59,943 bases of DNA from Gammaproteobacteria bacterium RIFCSPHIGHO2_12_FULL_39_24 (GTDB taxonomy: Bacteria; Pseudomonadota; Gammaproteobacteria; Coxiellales; Coxiellaceae): the NCBI GenBank assembly GCA_001802455.1, contig MGXZ01000003.1:1-59943 (forward strand). Direction: 5' to 3'. The notes beneath the pieces are model-generated. The model had not been told where the DNA came from. It made no database searches and worked only from the letters and a program-made list of their open reading frames with translations. Shown here piece by piece: positions 27,371-36,982 of the stretch. Made by a program: the position numbers and the translations under genes. The number at the start of each line of letters is the position of its first letter. Positions within the stretch are counted from its first letter, which is position 1.

Positions 27371-28195
27371 ATGTCACTCGGTAATTGGCTTGTCAAAAAA
27401 CTCAGTCAATTTTTATTAACCACGGTATCACCCTCGCGTAGTTATTTATGCGATTTTTCGCGTATCAAACACGAAGTTCGTTTAGCTGATGTACTATTAA
27501 TTGAGGGTCGAAATCGCATCAGTCGTATTGTGCAGCGCATTACACAAAGTCCGTGGAGTCACGCGGCATTATACATCGGTCATATTTATAATATTGACGA
27601 TCCCAAACTCAGAGAATTTGTGCAACAAAATTATAAAGGGCCATTATCAGAACAGTTATTGGTCGAAAGTATCATCGGTTTGGGCACGATTATTGTGCCT
27701 ATTTCCAAATACAAAAGTGAACACATTCGTGTTTGTCGTCCAACTGGTTTATCTCATCTCGATGTGCAAAAAGTAGTGTCGTACGCCGTGAACAGTATTG
27801 GCAGAAACTACAATATTCGGCATTTTTTTGATTTAGGACGATTTATTTTATCCAGCAAATTCATTCCGCGTCGCTGGAACTCGAGTTTATTTCAAAAAAA
27901 TGCAGGGAAAGCAGAACAAGATATTTGCTCTGCCATGCTCGCAAAAGCATTTTCATCCGTGAAATTTCCGATCTTGCCACTGATTCGAGAAAACGATCAG
28001 CAGCAACTTGAAATGATTCGCCGCAATCCAAAATTATATACACCCAGTGATTTTGATTATTCGCCCTACTTTGACATTATCAAATATCCCATGATGCCTG
28101 TTGTCGGTTTTAGTATTTATCGTCATCTGCCTTGGCAAGAAGAACTCATGAGCAATGATGATGAAGGAATATCGGAACATCATGAAGAGAATTAA
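27371..28195 (+). CDS. YiiX/YebB-like permuted papain-fold hydrolase
   Basis: The 274-residue protein fits the circularly permuted NlpC/P60 (YiiX-like) group: catalytic His64 in SPWSHAALYIG comes before catalytic Cys186 in EQDICSAML, the reverse of normal papain order. Members cleave peptide or amide/thioester bonds, sometimes in lipids; the substrate here is unknown. There is no clear signal peptide, although the N-terminus is hydrophobic. GGGAG precedes the ATG and the gene is only 9 bp after purB, so they are probably co-transcribed. Its end overlaps the convergent yejM-like gene by 4 bp. Confidence 0.75.
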   Translation: MSLGNWLVKKLSQFLLTTVSPSRSYLCDFSRIKHEVRLADVLLIEGRNRISRIVQRITQSPWSHAALYIGHIYNIDDPKLREFVQQNYKGPLSEQLLVESIIGLGTIIVPISKYKSEHIRVCRPTGLSHLDVQKVVSYAVNSIGRNYNIRHFFDLGRFILSSKFIPRRWNSSLFQKNAGKAEQDICSAMLAKAFSSVKFPILPLIRENDQQQLEMIRRNPKLYTPSDFDYSPYFDIIKYPMMPVVGFSIYRHLPWQEELMSNDDEGISEHHEEN

Positions 28196-30003
28196 TCATA
28201 CCGCTGCATCTCCTGCAGCGCCGCTGCAAAATCAGACGATGGCACTGTTTGATTAGGCAATGCATTCATTTTGCGATCTGTAAATCGATACAAACCTGAA
28301 GCATGAAATAACATAATTTTATTTTCGGTGATCAAAGCAAAATAAGAATAATTTCCAGCCAGTGTGAATAATGGCTGTTTTTTCGAGAAAAAATCATCAC
28401 CTACCGAATAATCGCCAACAGGATTAGAAACGCCCAACACGCGTTTTAATAATGTTGGCGCCAAATCATAGTGTGTTGTTTGTGCATAAATCATTTTGGG
28501 TGCGCGATTTGGCCATGCCATAATCAGAGGCGTGCGAACTTGATATTTTGAAAAGTCACTCGCGTGCTCCCAATAATTATTTTTATTTTCATTGTATTCT
28601 TGTCCATGATCAGCCGTAATAATCACCACCGTATTTTTCATGAGATTATCTTTTTTCAATGCATGAAATATCTTTTCAATTAACGCGTCATCCACCAATA
28701 CCGCATTTTGATATAAATTATAAAAAGGCTTGGGCGATGTTTCATTGTCGATACTAAAATAATTTAAATAGCCAATGGGTTTAAAAGGGTGTGTTAATGT
28801 CAGTGCATTATAAGCATGCGGTGCATCATAAAATAAAAAACCAAAAAAGGGATGATGCGTCACGGTTTGCTTATTTAAAAAATTCTCCATCTGTTCAGTA
28901 ATTTTAATATCGCGATCAATTGGTGTTTTTCCTGGTGTTATCGTTTGAAAATGTTTAACCGTTGCAAAAACAGTTTTATCAAATTTCGGAGATAATAGCG
29001 GTGCGCTCGCAAATAATCCCAAATGATAATGGTTTGCTTGAAATGCGCGAATAACAATGGAGCCTTGCGAATGACGTTTCGCCTGACTCCAATATGTTGC
29101 AGGAATACCATAAAATAATGAAAAAATACCCGGCTTGGTACAATCTCCGCCACTGAGATTATCTAAAAACCAATCTGCATGTTGCGCAAAGCGATATACG
29201 TTTGGCATATTCGTTGGGTTAATCATGTCGTATCTCAACGTATCAACGACAATCAGCAACACATTGAGTGGCTGTGCTGGAAAATGATACCGCAATGAAT
29301 GCAGAGGATAATGCAGCGCGGATGGTTGATTCAAAGTGATTTTCAATTCATTCGAAATTGTTTTTGCTTTCTGATGAATAAATCTCGCCCACGATAAATC
29401 ATAAAAATACGGTACCTTCGTTGCATACTGTGCAATACGCATATTATCTTGCACACTTAACGTAATAAAACTCATTTGCGCGATACCGTAAATAGCAACC
29501 AATAATAAATAATTTTTTTTCAAATAGGTGTGATTGCGTAACGCACGTGCCAGCACCACTGTTAGAATAGTGGTTATTAAAAAAGCGCTGGCCACCAAAA
29601 AAATCCACCAATACATGGTGTCACACACTTCAAAAACTTGTGAACCACCGCCCTTAGAAAAATACATTCGCAGTAAAGTGCCATTCACATGCAAACGCCA
29701 GAATGCATACACCTTCGCATTCATAAAAGTAAAAAACAAAGCAAGTCCAACGGGGATAATGGCTAATATTATTTTTAATCGATCAGATAGGTTTGTTAAA
29801 AATAGTGGTAACAACACAATTCCCAGCATACCAGCAAAAAGAAAATTTTGGGAAATATAAGCGATAGCATAAAAACCACTTGCTAAAAACGAATGCGGTA
29901 TCGGATCGGTTAACAACGAAGGCAGTCCACTCGCACACAGAATCACGGTATTGAGTAATGTTAACGTTAACAGCCAACGCACACTGTTTGATTGATTTTG
30001 CAT
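28192..30003 (-). CDS. yejM: YejM/LapC-like inner-membrane alkaline-phosphatase-fold protein
   Basis: YejM (PbgA/LapC) senses periplasmic LPS and controls LpxC turnover through LapB-FtsH in enterobacteria. This 603-residue protein has five N-terminal transmembrane segments (DUF3413-like, about 1-190) and a periplasmic sulfatase-fold domain starting near LNVLLIVVDTLRYDMIN, with ITADHGQE near residue 470. Length and domain order match YejM (586). GGAG lies 5 nt before the ATG. It is divergent from the sterol reductase gene with only 37 bp between. Lipid A genes lpxK and msbA are elsewhere in the window. A phosphoethanolamine transferase is less likely. Confidence 0.8.
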   Translation of the reverse strand: MQNQSNSVRWLLTLTLLNTVILCASGLPSLLTDPIPHSFLASGFYAIAYISQNFLFAGMLGIVLLPLFLTNLSDRLKIILAIIPVGLALFFTFMNAKVYAFWRLHVNGTLLRMYFSKGGGSQVFEVCDTMYWWIFLVASAFLITTILTVVLARALRNHTYLKKNYLLLVAIYGIAQMSFITLSVQDNMRIAQYATKVPYFYDLSWARFIHQKAKTISNELKITLNQPSALHYPLHSLRYHFPAQPLNVLLIVVDTLRYDMINPTNMPNVYRFAQHADWFLDNLSGGDCTKPGIFSLFYGIPATYWSQAKRHSQGSIVIRAFQANHYHLGLFASAPLLSPKFDKTVFATVKHFQTITPGKTPIDRDIKITEQMENFLNKQTVTHHPFFGFLFYDAPHAYNALTLTHPFKPIGYLNYFSIDNETSPKPFYNLYQNAVLVDDALIEKIFHALKKDNLMKNTVVIITADHGQEYNENKNNYWEHASDFSKYQVRTPLIMAWPNRAPKMIYAQTTHYDLAPTLLKRVLGVSNPVGDYSVGDDFFSKKQPLFTLAGNYSYFALITENKIMLFHASGLYRFTDRKMNALPNQTVPSSDFAAALQEMQRYD

Positions 30004-30040
30004 ATTACTCCACTTTCAGGCATGCTAAAATTTTTAATTG

Positions 30041-31384
30041 ATGGACGATCCAATAATGAAAAACTTCTGTCGACGCACACTGTTTCCGCTTTTTATTCTG
30101 TTAACTTGTCCGCTCACTGTTATTTTAGCGTGGCATATTAACACAAGCCTAAATGGTTCGTTACTTAATTTTGCACACATCGCAATGCAAAATGGAATGG
30201 GACATACGATCTGGAAAATAGAGCAACCCGTTTTTTTTGGCACGTTCACTGCTTGGAAAATAATTTTTATATTTATGGTAACGCAATTAACGTTAATGCG
30301 TATTATTCCTGGGAAGCGTATCACAGGACCAGAAACACATAAGGGCAATATTCCCGTTTATAAGGATAATGGTTTTTTGTGCTTCATTATCACCATGGGT
30401 TTATTCTATCTCTGCACAGTCCAACTCAATTTATTTTCAGCCACTATTGTGTATGATCACTTTGCAGGAATTTTAGGTGCGTTGAATATTTTCAGTGTGG
30501 TGTTTTGTTTGTTTTTATATTTCAAAGGTAAATTCAAACCTTCCTCCAGTGACAACGGAACAACGGATAATTTTATTTTTGATTATTACTGGGGAACCGA
30601 ATTATATCCACGCATTTTCGGCTGGGACATCAAACAATTTACAAATTGTCGATTTGGTATGATGAGTTGGCCTGTTATCATTTTTTCTTTCGCTGCAAAA
30701 CAAGCACAATTATACGGACTCAGTAATTCAATGATAGTATCAATCGCCATCATGCTGGTATACATTGCCAAATTTTTTTGGTGGGAATCCGGTTATTTAC
30801 GCTCAATGGATATCATGCATGATCGTGCAGGATTTTATATTTGCTGGGGCTGCTTGGTGTGGGTTCCTGGTATTTACACGTTACCTGTATTGTATTTGGT
30901 AAATCACCCTTATCATTTCTCTCCTGTGATTGCAGCGAGTATTTTATGTTTGGGTATTTTTTCTGTGTTACTCAATTATCTTGCCGACGCACAAAGACAA
31001 AAAGTACGTGCAACGAATGGCCATTGTTTGGTGTGGGGAAGAACGCCACACTTAATTCACGCAAACTATCTTGATCAACATGGAAAACAAAAACACAGTA
31101 TTTTGTTGGTGTCTGGTTGGTGGGGAATTTCACGTCACTTTCATTATTTACTAGAAATCTCACTTGCTTTTTTCTGGACGCTACCCGTTTTATTTTTGCA
31201 TTTTTTGCCGTGGTTTTACGTAATATTTTTAACGATACTATTGGTTCATCGTGCTTATCGTGATGAAGATCGTTGTAAAAATAAATATGGGAAATATTGG
31301 GAGGCATATTGTGAAGCAGTGCCCAATAAAATTATTCCGTGGGATTTTTTATTTCACTCGCAGCAACAACACAATCCCAATTAA
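30041..31384 (+). CDS. Sterol reductase, ERG4/ERG24 (DHCR7-like) family
   Basis: The protein (about 447 residues, many transmembrane helices) has the hallmarks of eukaryotic sterol C-14/C-7/C-24(28) reductases: FDYYWGTELYPRIFGWDIKQ, then the C-terminal NADPH/sterol region NYLADAQRQKVRA, LLVSGWWGISRHFHYLLE and HRAYRDEDRCKNKYGKYWE. Bacteria seldom carry this family; Coxiella burnetii is the best-known case and its sterol reductase is reported functional. No sterol synthesis genes occur here, so a host-derived sterol substrate is likely. Start ATG at 30041 is chosen; ATG 30056 and TTG 30038 are alternatives and the ribosome site is weak. The 3' end overlaps lptG by 36 bp. Confidence 0.88.
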   Translation: MDDPIMKNFCRRTLFPLFILLTCPLTVILAWHINTSLNGSLLNFAHIAMQNGMGHTIWKIEQPVFFGTFTAWKIIFIFMVTQLTLMRIIPGKRITGPETHKGNIPVYKDNGFLCFIITMGLFYLCTVQLNLFSATIVYDHFAGILGALNIFSVVFCLFLYFKGKFKPSSSDNGTTDNFIFDYYWGTELYPRIFGWDIKQFTNCRFGMMSWPVIIFSFAAKQAQLYGLSNSMIVSIAIMLVYIAKFFWWESGYLRSMDIMHDRAGFYICWGCLVWVPGIYTLPVLYLVNHPYHFSPVIAASILCLGIFSVLLNYLADAQRQKVRATNGHCLVWGRTPHLIHANYLDQHGKQKHSILLVSGWWGISRHFHYLLEISLAFFWTLPVLFLHFLPWFYVIFLTILLVHRAYRDEDRCKNKYGKYWEAYCEAVPNKIIPWDFLFHSQQQHNPN

Positions 31385-32413
31385 AAAAAACACACACGGT
31401 GGAATGATGGCTGCAAGCAATGGCGGAAATTGATAGACCAATGTGATGGGGCCAAAAAGTTGATACATCATATAAAATGCAAAACCAATTAACACGCCCG
31501 CAATAATTCGCACACCCATCGATGTACTTCGAAAAGAACCAAATACAAATGGCACTGCCAAACTGATCATGATAAAACTCGTTACAGGTTGCAGTATTCT
31601 TTGCCAAAAAGAAAATACAAATTGATTAACACTCAATCCGATCGACTGACGATATTGTATCGTATGATACAAATTAATAAGTGATTGTTCTGCTGAAGCA
31701 ATTCTCATCTGTATCTGTAAAACAGGCTGAAAAATCACATTCAATGTATTTTGTTTTTCACGTTGTATTACAACACGATTATGGTTAAAAACAGTGCGTG
31801 TTGGGTTTGACAATATCCATTGACCCTGAATCAATTGGGCTGATTTCGCAGTAGTAATTCGCAACAAGTGGCCATCCTGCGAAAAATGATATCGTCTAAT
31901 ATCAGACAAGGTAGATTGATCCTGTAATTTTCCGATATAGGTATAACTGTTTCCATCATGCAACCAAATGGAGTGCAACAATGATGAATCTGTCAATGGA
32001 AATAAATCGTGTTGACGCGTGGTTGCTGCAGCTTGTTGTAAAACGGGTCCACCAATTTCACCCATCACGGTCACGATTATAATCATTAAAATAGCGGCCT
32101 TCATCACACTCCACGCAATTCGAAAAACAGAAACACCTGATGCACGCATCACAATTAACTGACTGGTTGAAGATAATCTGCCTAATCCAATCAATGCGCC
32201 AATGAATCCTGCGATTGGAAATACTTGATAAAACTGCGCTGGCAATTGCATTGGCACAAATAAAAATACTTGCGCCATGCCATAATGATTTTCACCCACA
32301 TATCGAAATTCTTGAATCAACGTGAGAAAACTTTCAATACCCACAATCACCACGCTCACCATCAACGTCGACATAAAAATAGCACGCGCAATGTAGTGAT
32401 CTAATATTTCCAT
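31349..32413 (-). CDS. lptG: LPS export permease LptG
   Basis: LptG pairs with LptF to form the membrane part of the LptB2FG transporter, which extracts LPS from the inner membrane. The 354-residue protein shows the YjgQ pattern: an N-terminal DHYIARAIF segment and first helix, a conserved GRLSSTSQLIVMRASGVS coupling region, a periplasmic jellyroll domain (about 130-260) and three C-terminal helices. It overlaps lptF by 13 bp, the standard operon. Convergent overlap with the sterol reductase leaves no room for a separate terminator. Confidence 0.92.
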   Translation of the reverse strand: MEILDHYIARAIFMSTLMVSVVIVGIESFLTLIQEFRYVGENHYGMAQVFLFVPMQLPAQFYQVFPIAGFIGALIGLGRLSSTSQLIVMRASGVSVFRIAWSVMKAAILMIIIVTVMGEIGGPVLQQAAATTRQHDLFPLTDSSLLHSIWLHDGNSYTYIGKLQDQSTLSDIRRYHFSQDGHLLRITTAKSAQLIQGQWILSNPTRTVFNHNRVVIQREKQNTLNVIFQPVLQIQMRIASAEQSLINLYHTIQYRQSIGLSVNQFVFSFWQRILQPVTSFIMISLAVPFVFGSFRSTSMGVRIIAGVLIGFAFYMMYQLFGPITLVYQFPPLLAAIIPPCVFFLIGIVLLLRVK

Positions 32414-33534
32414 ATACGTCCTTTCATTAAAAATATATTACGGATGCGATACCAACCCACGCGGTACAACATTAAAATAATCGCTAACAATAACGCAAAA
32501 CCATGCACCCACCACATTCCCAAGTCAGGGGTGATACGCCCTAGCCGTATCCATGCTCGTGTCAAAAAAATTAAATCAGCATACGTTGCATAAATTAAAA
32601 TAGCGGGTAAAAGTTGTGTAAATTTTCCATAACGCGGACGCACAACACTCAGCGGCACTGCCAACAATGCAAAAACAAGCGTTGAAATAGGCATCGCCAT
32701 GCGCCACTGTAATTCAGCTGCTGAGTCCGTGTCGTTTGGACTCAAAGACCATAATTTTGAAATAGAATAATATTGCACTGCGTTATCTGTTGAAATTTTA
32801 TCCGTATAAATACGCACACCATATTCATCAAATTTCAGCACGCGATAATTTTTCTCGCCCGGCACACCCGAGTAACGATAACCATTATTAAAAATCAAAT
32901 AACGCCCCAGCTCATCTCGCAAATGTTTTTCATAGGCTGTTTTTGCGATCACAACACCCCACTTTTCATTTTTATCTTGCTTTTCTTCCTGCGCCAAAAA
33001 AACATGGTGCAGCATTTTGTGATTTTGTACATTTTGTGCGTAAAAGATTAATTGATTCTCACCCTTTTTTCCAAATCGCATAAAGCGACCTGGGATCACT
33101 TGCTGAACGGATGCGGTGGCTGCAGCAGAATTCATAATCTCATTGATCTCGCCCTGCGCTTGTGGAACGACGGATGCCATCAGCCAGGCAACCACGGCAG
33201 CGACACATAACGCAATGCAAAAAACCATGCCGGCAATTTTCGCATGACTCACACCACAAGCTGATAACACGGTCATTTCAGATTCGAGATACAAGCGACC
33301 CAGCGTGAGCAAAACACCCAAATATAAACCCAGCGGTAATAAATATGGAACCAACAGCGGAATCTGCAATGCAATGAGTCGCAGCAACTCAGTAACCGGA
33401 ATTTCACCGTTTGCGGTGCGCTGTAAAAACTGAACAGATTGGGTTGTTAAGAAAATAACGAGTAACACTAATGTTGCAGCAAATAGGGTTGCTAAAATTT
33501 CTCTCGTTAAATACCGAAAAATTATCACTGACAA
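32401..33534 (-). CDS. lptF: LPS export permease LptF
   Basis: LptF is the partner of LptG in LPS extraction. From the proposed TTG at 33534 the protein is 377 residues and starts MSVIIFRYLTREIL, in line with E. coli LptF (366). AAAGG lies 6 nt upstream of this TTG; GTG at 33528 is a second option. The longer open frame to 33648 is rejected because its first 38 residues are unlike the family and would overlap the divergent valS. GRLYLESEMTVLSACGVS is the conserved coupling segment. Confidence 0.88.
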   Translation of the reverse strand: MSVIIFRYLTREILATLFAATLVLLVIFLTTQSVQFLQRTANGEIPVTELLRLIALQIPLLVPYLLPLGLYLGVLLTLGRLYLESEMTVLSACGVSHAKIAGMVFCIALCVAAVVAWLMASVVPQAQGEINEIMNSAAATASVQQVIPGRFMRFGKKGENQLIFYAQNVQNHKMLHHVFLAQEEKQDKNEKWGVVIAKTAYEKHLRDELGRYLIFNNGYRYSGVPGEKNYRVLKFDEYGVRIYTDKISTDNAVQYYSISKLWSLSPNDTDSAAELQWRMAMPISTLVFALLAVPLSVVRPRYGKFTQLLPAILIYATYADLIFLTRAWIRLGRITPDLGMWWVHGFALLLAIILMLYRVGWYRIRNIFLMKGRIWKY

Positions 33535-33615
33535 ACTGAACCTTTTATGGAAAAATAACTTCTTAAATTTTATCAGATATCTTTTATTTTTATCACAACC
33601 CTGTGAAAAATAGCT

Positions 33616-36360
33616 ATGCGTACAGATGACTTGGAAAAAACGTATCAACCCACCGACATCGAATCAAAATGGTCACAATACTGGGAAAAACAAGATTTTT
33701 CTCAACCAAGCGGTTCCGGAAAGCCATACTGCATTATGCTGCCACCACCGAATGTCACTGGCACATTACATATGGGACATGGTTTTCAACACACGTTGAT
33801 GGATGCATTAATCCGATATCATCGCATGCAAGGCGATAATACATTGTGGCAAGCAGGTACAGATCATGCCGGCATTGCAACACAGATGGTGGTTGAACGT
33901 CAACTCGCGGCCCTCCATGTTTCACGACATGATTTAGGTCGAGAAGCTTTTTTAAAAAAAATCTGGATGTGGAAACATGAATCGGGTCAAACCATCACGC
34001 AACAAATTCGCCGCATGGGCGCATCCATCGATTGGACACGCGAACGTTTTACGATGGATGACAATATTTCACGCGCAACGCTAGAAGCATTTATTCGTTT
34101 ATACAACGAAGGATTAATTTATCGTGGCAAAAAATGTGTGAACTGGGATCCGCAATTAAAAACGGCGATTTCTGATTTGGAAGTGTCTATTGAAACAGAA
34201 AAAGGATTTCTCTGGTATATTCGTTATCCAATCATAGATAGCGATAAATATTTGGTGGTTGCCACCACGCGTCCTGAAACCATGCTTGGCGATACCGCTG
34301 TTGCTGTTCACCCTGATGATGCGCGATACCAAAAATATATTGGCAAAAAAATTAAGCTGCCACTCACTGATCGCTTCATCCCTATTATTGCAGATGATTA
34401 TGTTGATCGTAAATTTGGAACGGGTTGTGTGAAAATTACCCCTGCGCATGATTTTAATGATTACGCGATGGGACAACGTCACCAATTACCCTTAATTAAT
34501 ATTATGACGCTGGATGCAAAAATAAATGATGACATGCCAGCAGCCTATCGCGGATTGGATCGTTTTATTGCACGTAAAAAAATTGTCAACGATTTAGAAA
34601 CGCTGGGATTACTTGAAAAAATTGAAAATCATGAACATAACATTCCACGCGGTGATCGTTCTGGTGTAATCATTGAACCTTTATTAACAGACCAATGGTT
34701 TGTCAAAATGGGTGCAATGGCACACGAAGCCATTGATGCCTACAAAAAAAATAATATTGAATTTATTCCTGAGAGCTGGGGAAAAACATATTTGCAGTGG
34801 TTGGAAAATATTCAGGACTGGTGTATCAGCCGACAATTGTGGTGGGGACATCGCATTCCGATTTGGTATGACACTGAAGGCAATCATTATGTTGGTCTAC
34901 ATGAAAATGATGTTCGCGAAAAGTATCAATTAAAAGAAGAAATGTTGCTTGAACAAGACAACGATGTATTAGACACCTGGTTTTCAGCATCATTATGGCC
35001 TTTTGCCACACTGGGTTGGCCAGATCACACTGCGGATTTACAAACTTTTTATCCCACCAGTGTGTTAGTCACAGGCTTTGATATTATTTTTTTCTGGGTT
35101 GCGCGCATGATGATGATGGGTTTGAAATTGGTTGGTAAAGTACCTTTCAAACAAATTTATATCACGGGATTAATTCGCGACTCGCAAGGCCAGAAAATGT
35201 CTAAATCAAAGGGGAATATTTTAGATCCGATTGATTTGGTTGATGGAATTACTTTAGAAAAATTATTGGAAAAACGCACGAGTGGTTTACTACAACCGCA
35301 AATGGAAAAAAATATTCGCAAACAAACCGAAAAAGAATTTCCGGATGGCATTCCCGCCAGCGGCACTGATGCATTACGATTTACATTTTGTGCGCTCGCC
35401 ACACAGGGACACGCTATCAATTTTGATATTGCGCGCTTAACCGGTTATCGCAATTTTTGCAATAAAATCTGGAATGCAGCACGATTTGTGATGATGAATG
35501 TGAGTGGTGTGGGTGTGGGTGTGGGTGTGGGTGAAAGTTTAGTGGATCGTTGGATTTTGTCTCAACTGCAGCAAACCATTACTCATATTCGCCACGCATT
35601 TTCACAATATCGTTTTGATCAAGTCGCCAATTTATTATATGAATTTATCTGGAACGAATATTGTGATTGGTATTTAGAATTAGCGAAATGTGATTTAACC
35701 AGTGGCACGAAATATACATTACTTTTTGTGCTGGAAAACACGATGCGATTACTACATCCCATCATGCCATTTATCACCGAAGCAATTTGGCAAAAAATCG
35801 CACCGATGTTAACTATCAAGGGCGATAGCATTATGTTGCAACCCTATCCAACAGAAAATCCAACGCTAACTGATGCAAATGCAGAAGCACAAATCCAATC
35901 CATTAAAAATATTATTACGGTGATTAGAAATATTCGTGGTGAAATGCATGTTTCACCGGCAAAAAAAATTAATGTGATTTTTGATAAAGGTAATTCACAC
36001 GATGTATTATCAATCAATAAATATAGTCATTATTTAAAATCACTTGCGAAAATAGAAAAAATCTCATGGCGCGATAAAAAAGAAAATGTATCGGCTTGCA
36101 CAACGTTGATCTCAGATCAATTAGAAATTTATATTCCATTATCAGGATTAATTGATAAAGCAGCGGAATTAACGCGCTTAAAAAAAGAAATGGAGAAATT
36201 GGAAAAAACAAAATTACCATTAGAAAACCGATTAAATAATTCGACTTTTGTCGAAAAAGCGCCTCAAGCAGTGGTGGATGAAGTACGTGCGCAATTAGAA
36301 ACGGTACAACACACACTGGAAAAACTAACCGTACAGTATCAACAAATTGAAAAACTATAA
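33616..36360 (+). CDS. valS: Valyl-tRNA synthetase
   Basis: ValRS charges tRNA-Val. The 914-residue class I enzyme contains HMGH of the HIGH motif (PPPNVTGTLHMGH), the CP1 editing domain (TTRPETMLGDTAVAVHP), the KMSKS motif (QKMSKSKGN), the anticodon-binding domain and a C-terminal coiled coil (about 850-914). E. coli ValRS is 951. A run VSGVGVGVGVGVGE near residues 629-642 is encoded by a GTGGGT hexamer array at a loop just before DRWIL, where the family is variable in length. It is divergent from lptF, with an 81-bp gap and no T-box. Confidence 0.96.
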   Translation: MRTDDLEKTYQPTDIESKWSQYWEKQDFSQPSGSGKPYCIMLPPPNVTGTLHMGHGFQHTLMDALIRYHRMQGDNTLWQAGTDHAGIATQMVVERQLAALHVSRHDLGREAFLKKIWMWKHESGQTITQQIRRMGASIDWTRERFTMDDNISRATLEAFIRLYNEGLIYRGKKCVNWDPQLKTAISDLEVSIETEKGFLWYIRYPIIDSDKYLVVATTRPETMLGDTAVAVHPDDARYQKYIGKKIKLPLTDRFIPIIADDYVDRKFGTGCVKITPAHDFNDYAMGQRHQLPLINIMTLDAKINDDMPAAYRGLDRFIARKKIVNDLETLGLLEKIENHEHNIPRGDRSGVIIEPLLTDQWFVKMGAMAHEAIDAYKKNNIEFIPESWGKTYLQWLENIQDWCISRQLWWGHRIPIWYDTEGNHYVGLHENDVREKYQLKEEMLLEQDNDVLDTWFSASLWPFATLGWPDHTADLQTFYPTSVLVTGFDIIFFWVARMMMMGLKLVGKVPFKQIYITGLIRDSQGQKMSKSKGNILDPIDLVDGITLEKLLEKRTSGLLQPQMEKNIRKQTEKEFPDGIPASGTDALRFTFCALATQGHAINFDIARLTGYRNFCNKIWNAARFVMMNVSGVGVGVGVGESLVDRWILSQLQQTITHIRHAFSQYRFDQVANLLYEFIWNEYCDWYLELAKCDLTSGTKYTLLFVLENTMRLLHPIMPFITEAIWQKIAPMLTIKGDSIMLQPYPTENPTLTDANAEAQIQSIKNIITVIRNIRGEMHVSPAKKINVIFDKGNSHDVLSINKYSHYLKSLAKIEKISWRDKKENVSACTTLISDQLEIYIPLSGLIDKAAELTRLKKEMEKLEKTKLPLENRLNNSTFVEKAPQAVVDEVRAQLETVQHTLEKLTVQYQQIEKL
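35500..35532 (+). repeat. GTGGGT hexamer array inside valS
   Basis: GTGAGT, GGT, then four perfect GTGGGT units (35509-35532) lie in frame and encode Val-Ser-Gly followed by four Val-Gly pairs. It sits in a loop between the catalytic core and the anticodon-binding domain. Confidence 0.8.
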
Positions 36361-36432
36361 TGGACTTTATTATTTGTGTTACGCGAGTATAATTAATTTT
36401 TTTGAATGAAAATAAAATGAGGCGAGAAAAAT

Positions 36433-36927
36433 ATGAGAAGAGAAAACTTACCCGAGTTAAATCAAATTTCTGGTTTTGCTGTTTTTATATTTTTATTGTT
36501 TTTATTTGGTTTATTTGTTGAGTTATCCGTCAAAGCAGGTGAGACATCACTCAATGGATTGTCTAGAATCGCTGCGTTACTCACTAAACCAGTCTTTGCA
36601 GCAGTCTTGCTAGTGATGTTTGCGTTTTATCAACGACAAGTGCAGCCTCGCATTATCACCGCAGCTGATAGACTGAAACAAACTGCTGACACAGCAAAAA
36701 AAACTGTTGAGCAAGTTCAAAGTGCAGTTAACTCAGTGAATACGACAGTTAACACTTTCACTGGATTAGTTGGAATGTTTCAGTTGCCATTACCCAATAA
36801 TCTTTTATTACCCCCCCAACCACCTTCGACTTTGACGACACAACTAATGAGAGAAGAACTAAGAGAACTAGCGCTAGAAGAACTAGCGAAAGAATTATTA
36901 TGTCAGCCGTCTGGAACGGGGGCGTAG
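36433..36927 (+). CDS. Small membrane protein with coiled coil, unknown function
   Basis: The 164-residue protein is not recognised. It has a hydrophobic helix at about 14-33, a second at 50-65, then a heptad-like helical region (about 70-110, ADRLKQTADTAKKTVEQVQS), a proline-rich stretch, and an acidic amphipathic helix at the end (REELRELALEELAKELL). GAGG precedes the ATG and TATAAT at 36388-36393 may be its promoter. It lies alone between valS and bamE. The glutamate-rich C-terminus resembles E-blocks of some Dot/Icm substrates, but membrane placement argues for a cell-envelope protein. Confidence 0.5.
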   Translation: MRRENLPELNQISGFAVFIFLLFLFGLFVELSVKAGETSLNGLSRIAALLTKPVFAAVLLVMFAFYQRQVQPRIITAADRLKQTADTAKKTVEQVQSAVNSVNTTVNTFTGLVGMFQLPLPNNLLLPPQPPSTLTTQLMREELRELALEELAKELLCQPSGTGA

Positions 36928-36982
36928 CAAAAAAATAACAAATCCGCTATGATTGCCGAATCTAATTAATGCGAGCAATGCT

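Noticed and set aside
33535-33615. T-box or other aminoacyl-tRNA riboswitch before valS
   Set aside because: Only 81 bp separate the divergent starts and no T-box bulge sequence is visible.
33535-33648. Long N-terminus for LptF overlapping valS
   Set aside because: The extra 38 residues do not match LptF and overlap the divergent valS start; AAAGG supports TTG 33534.
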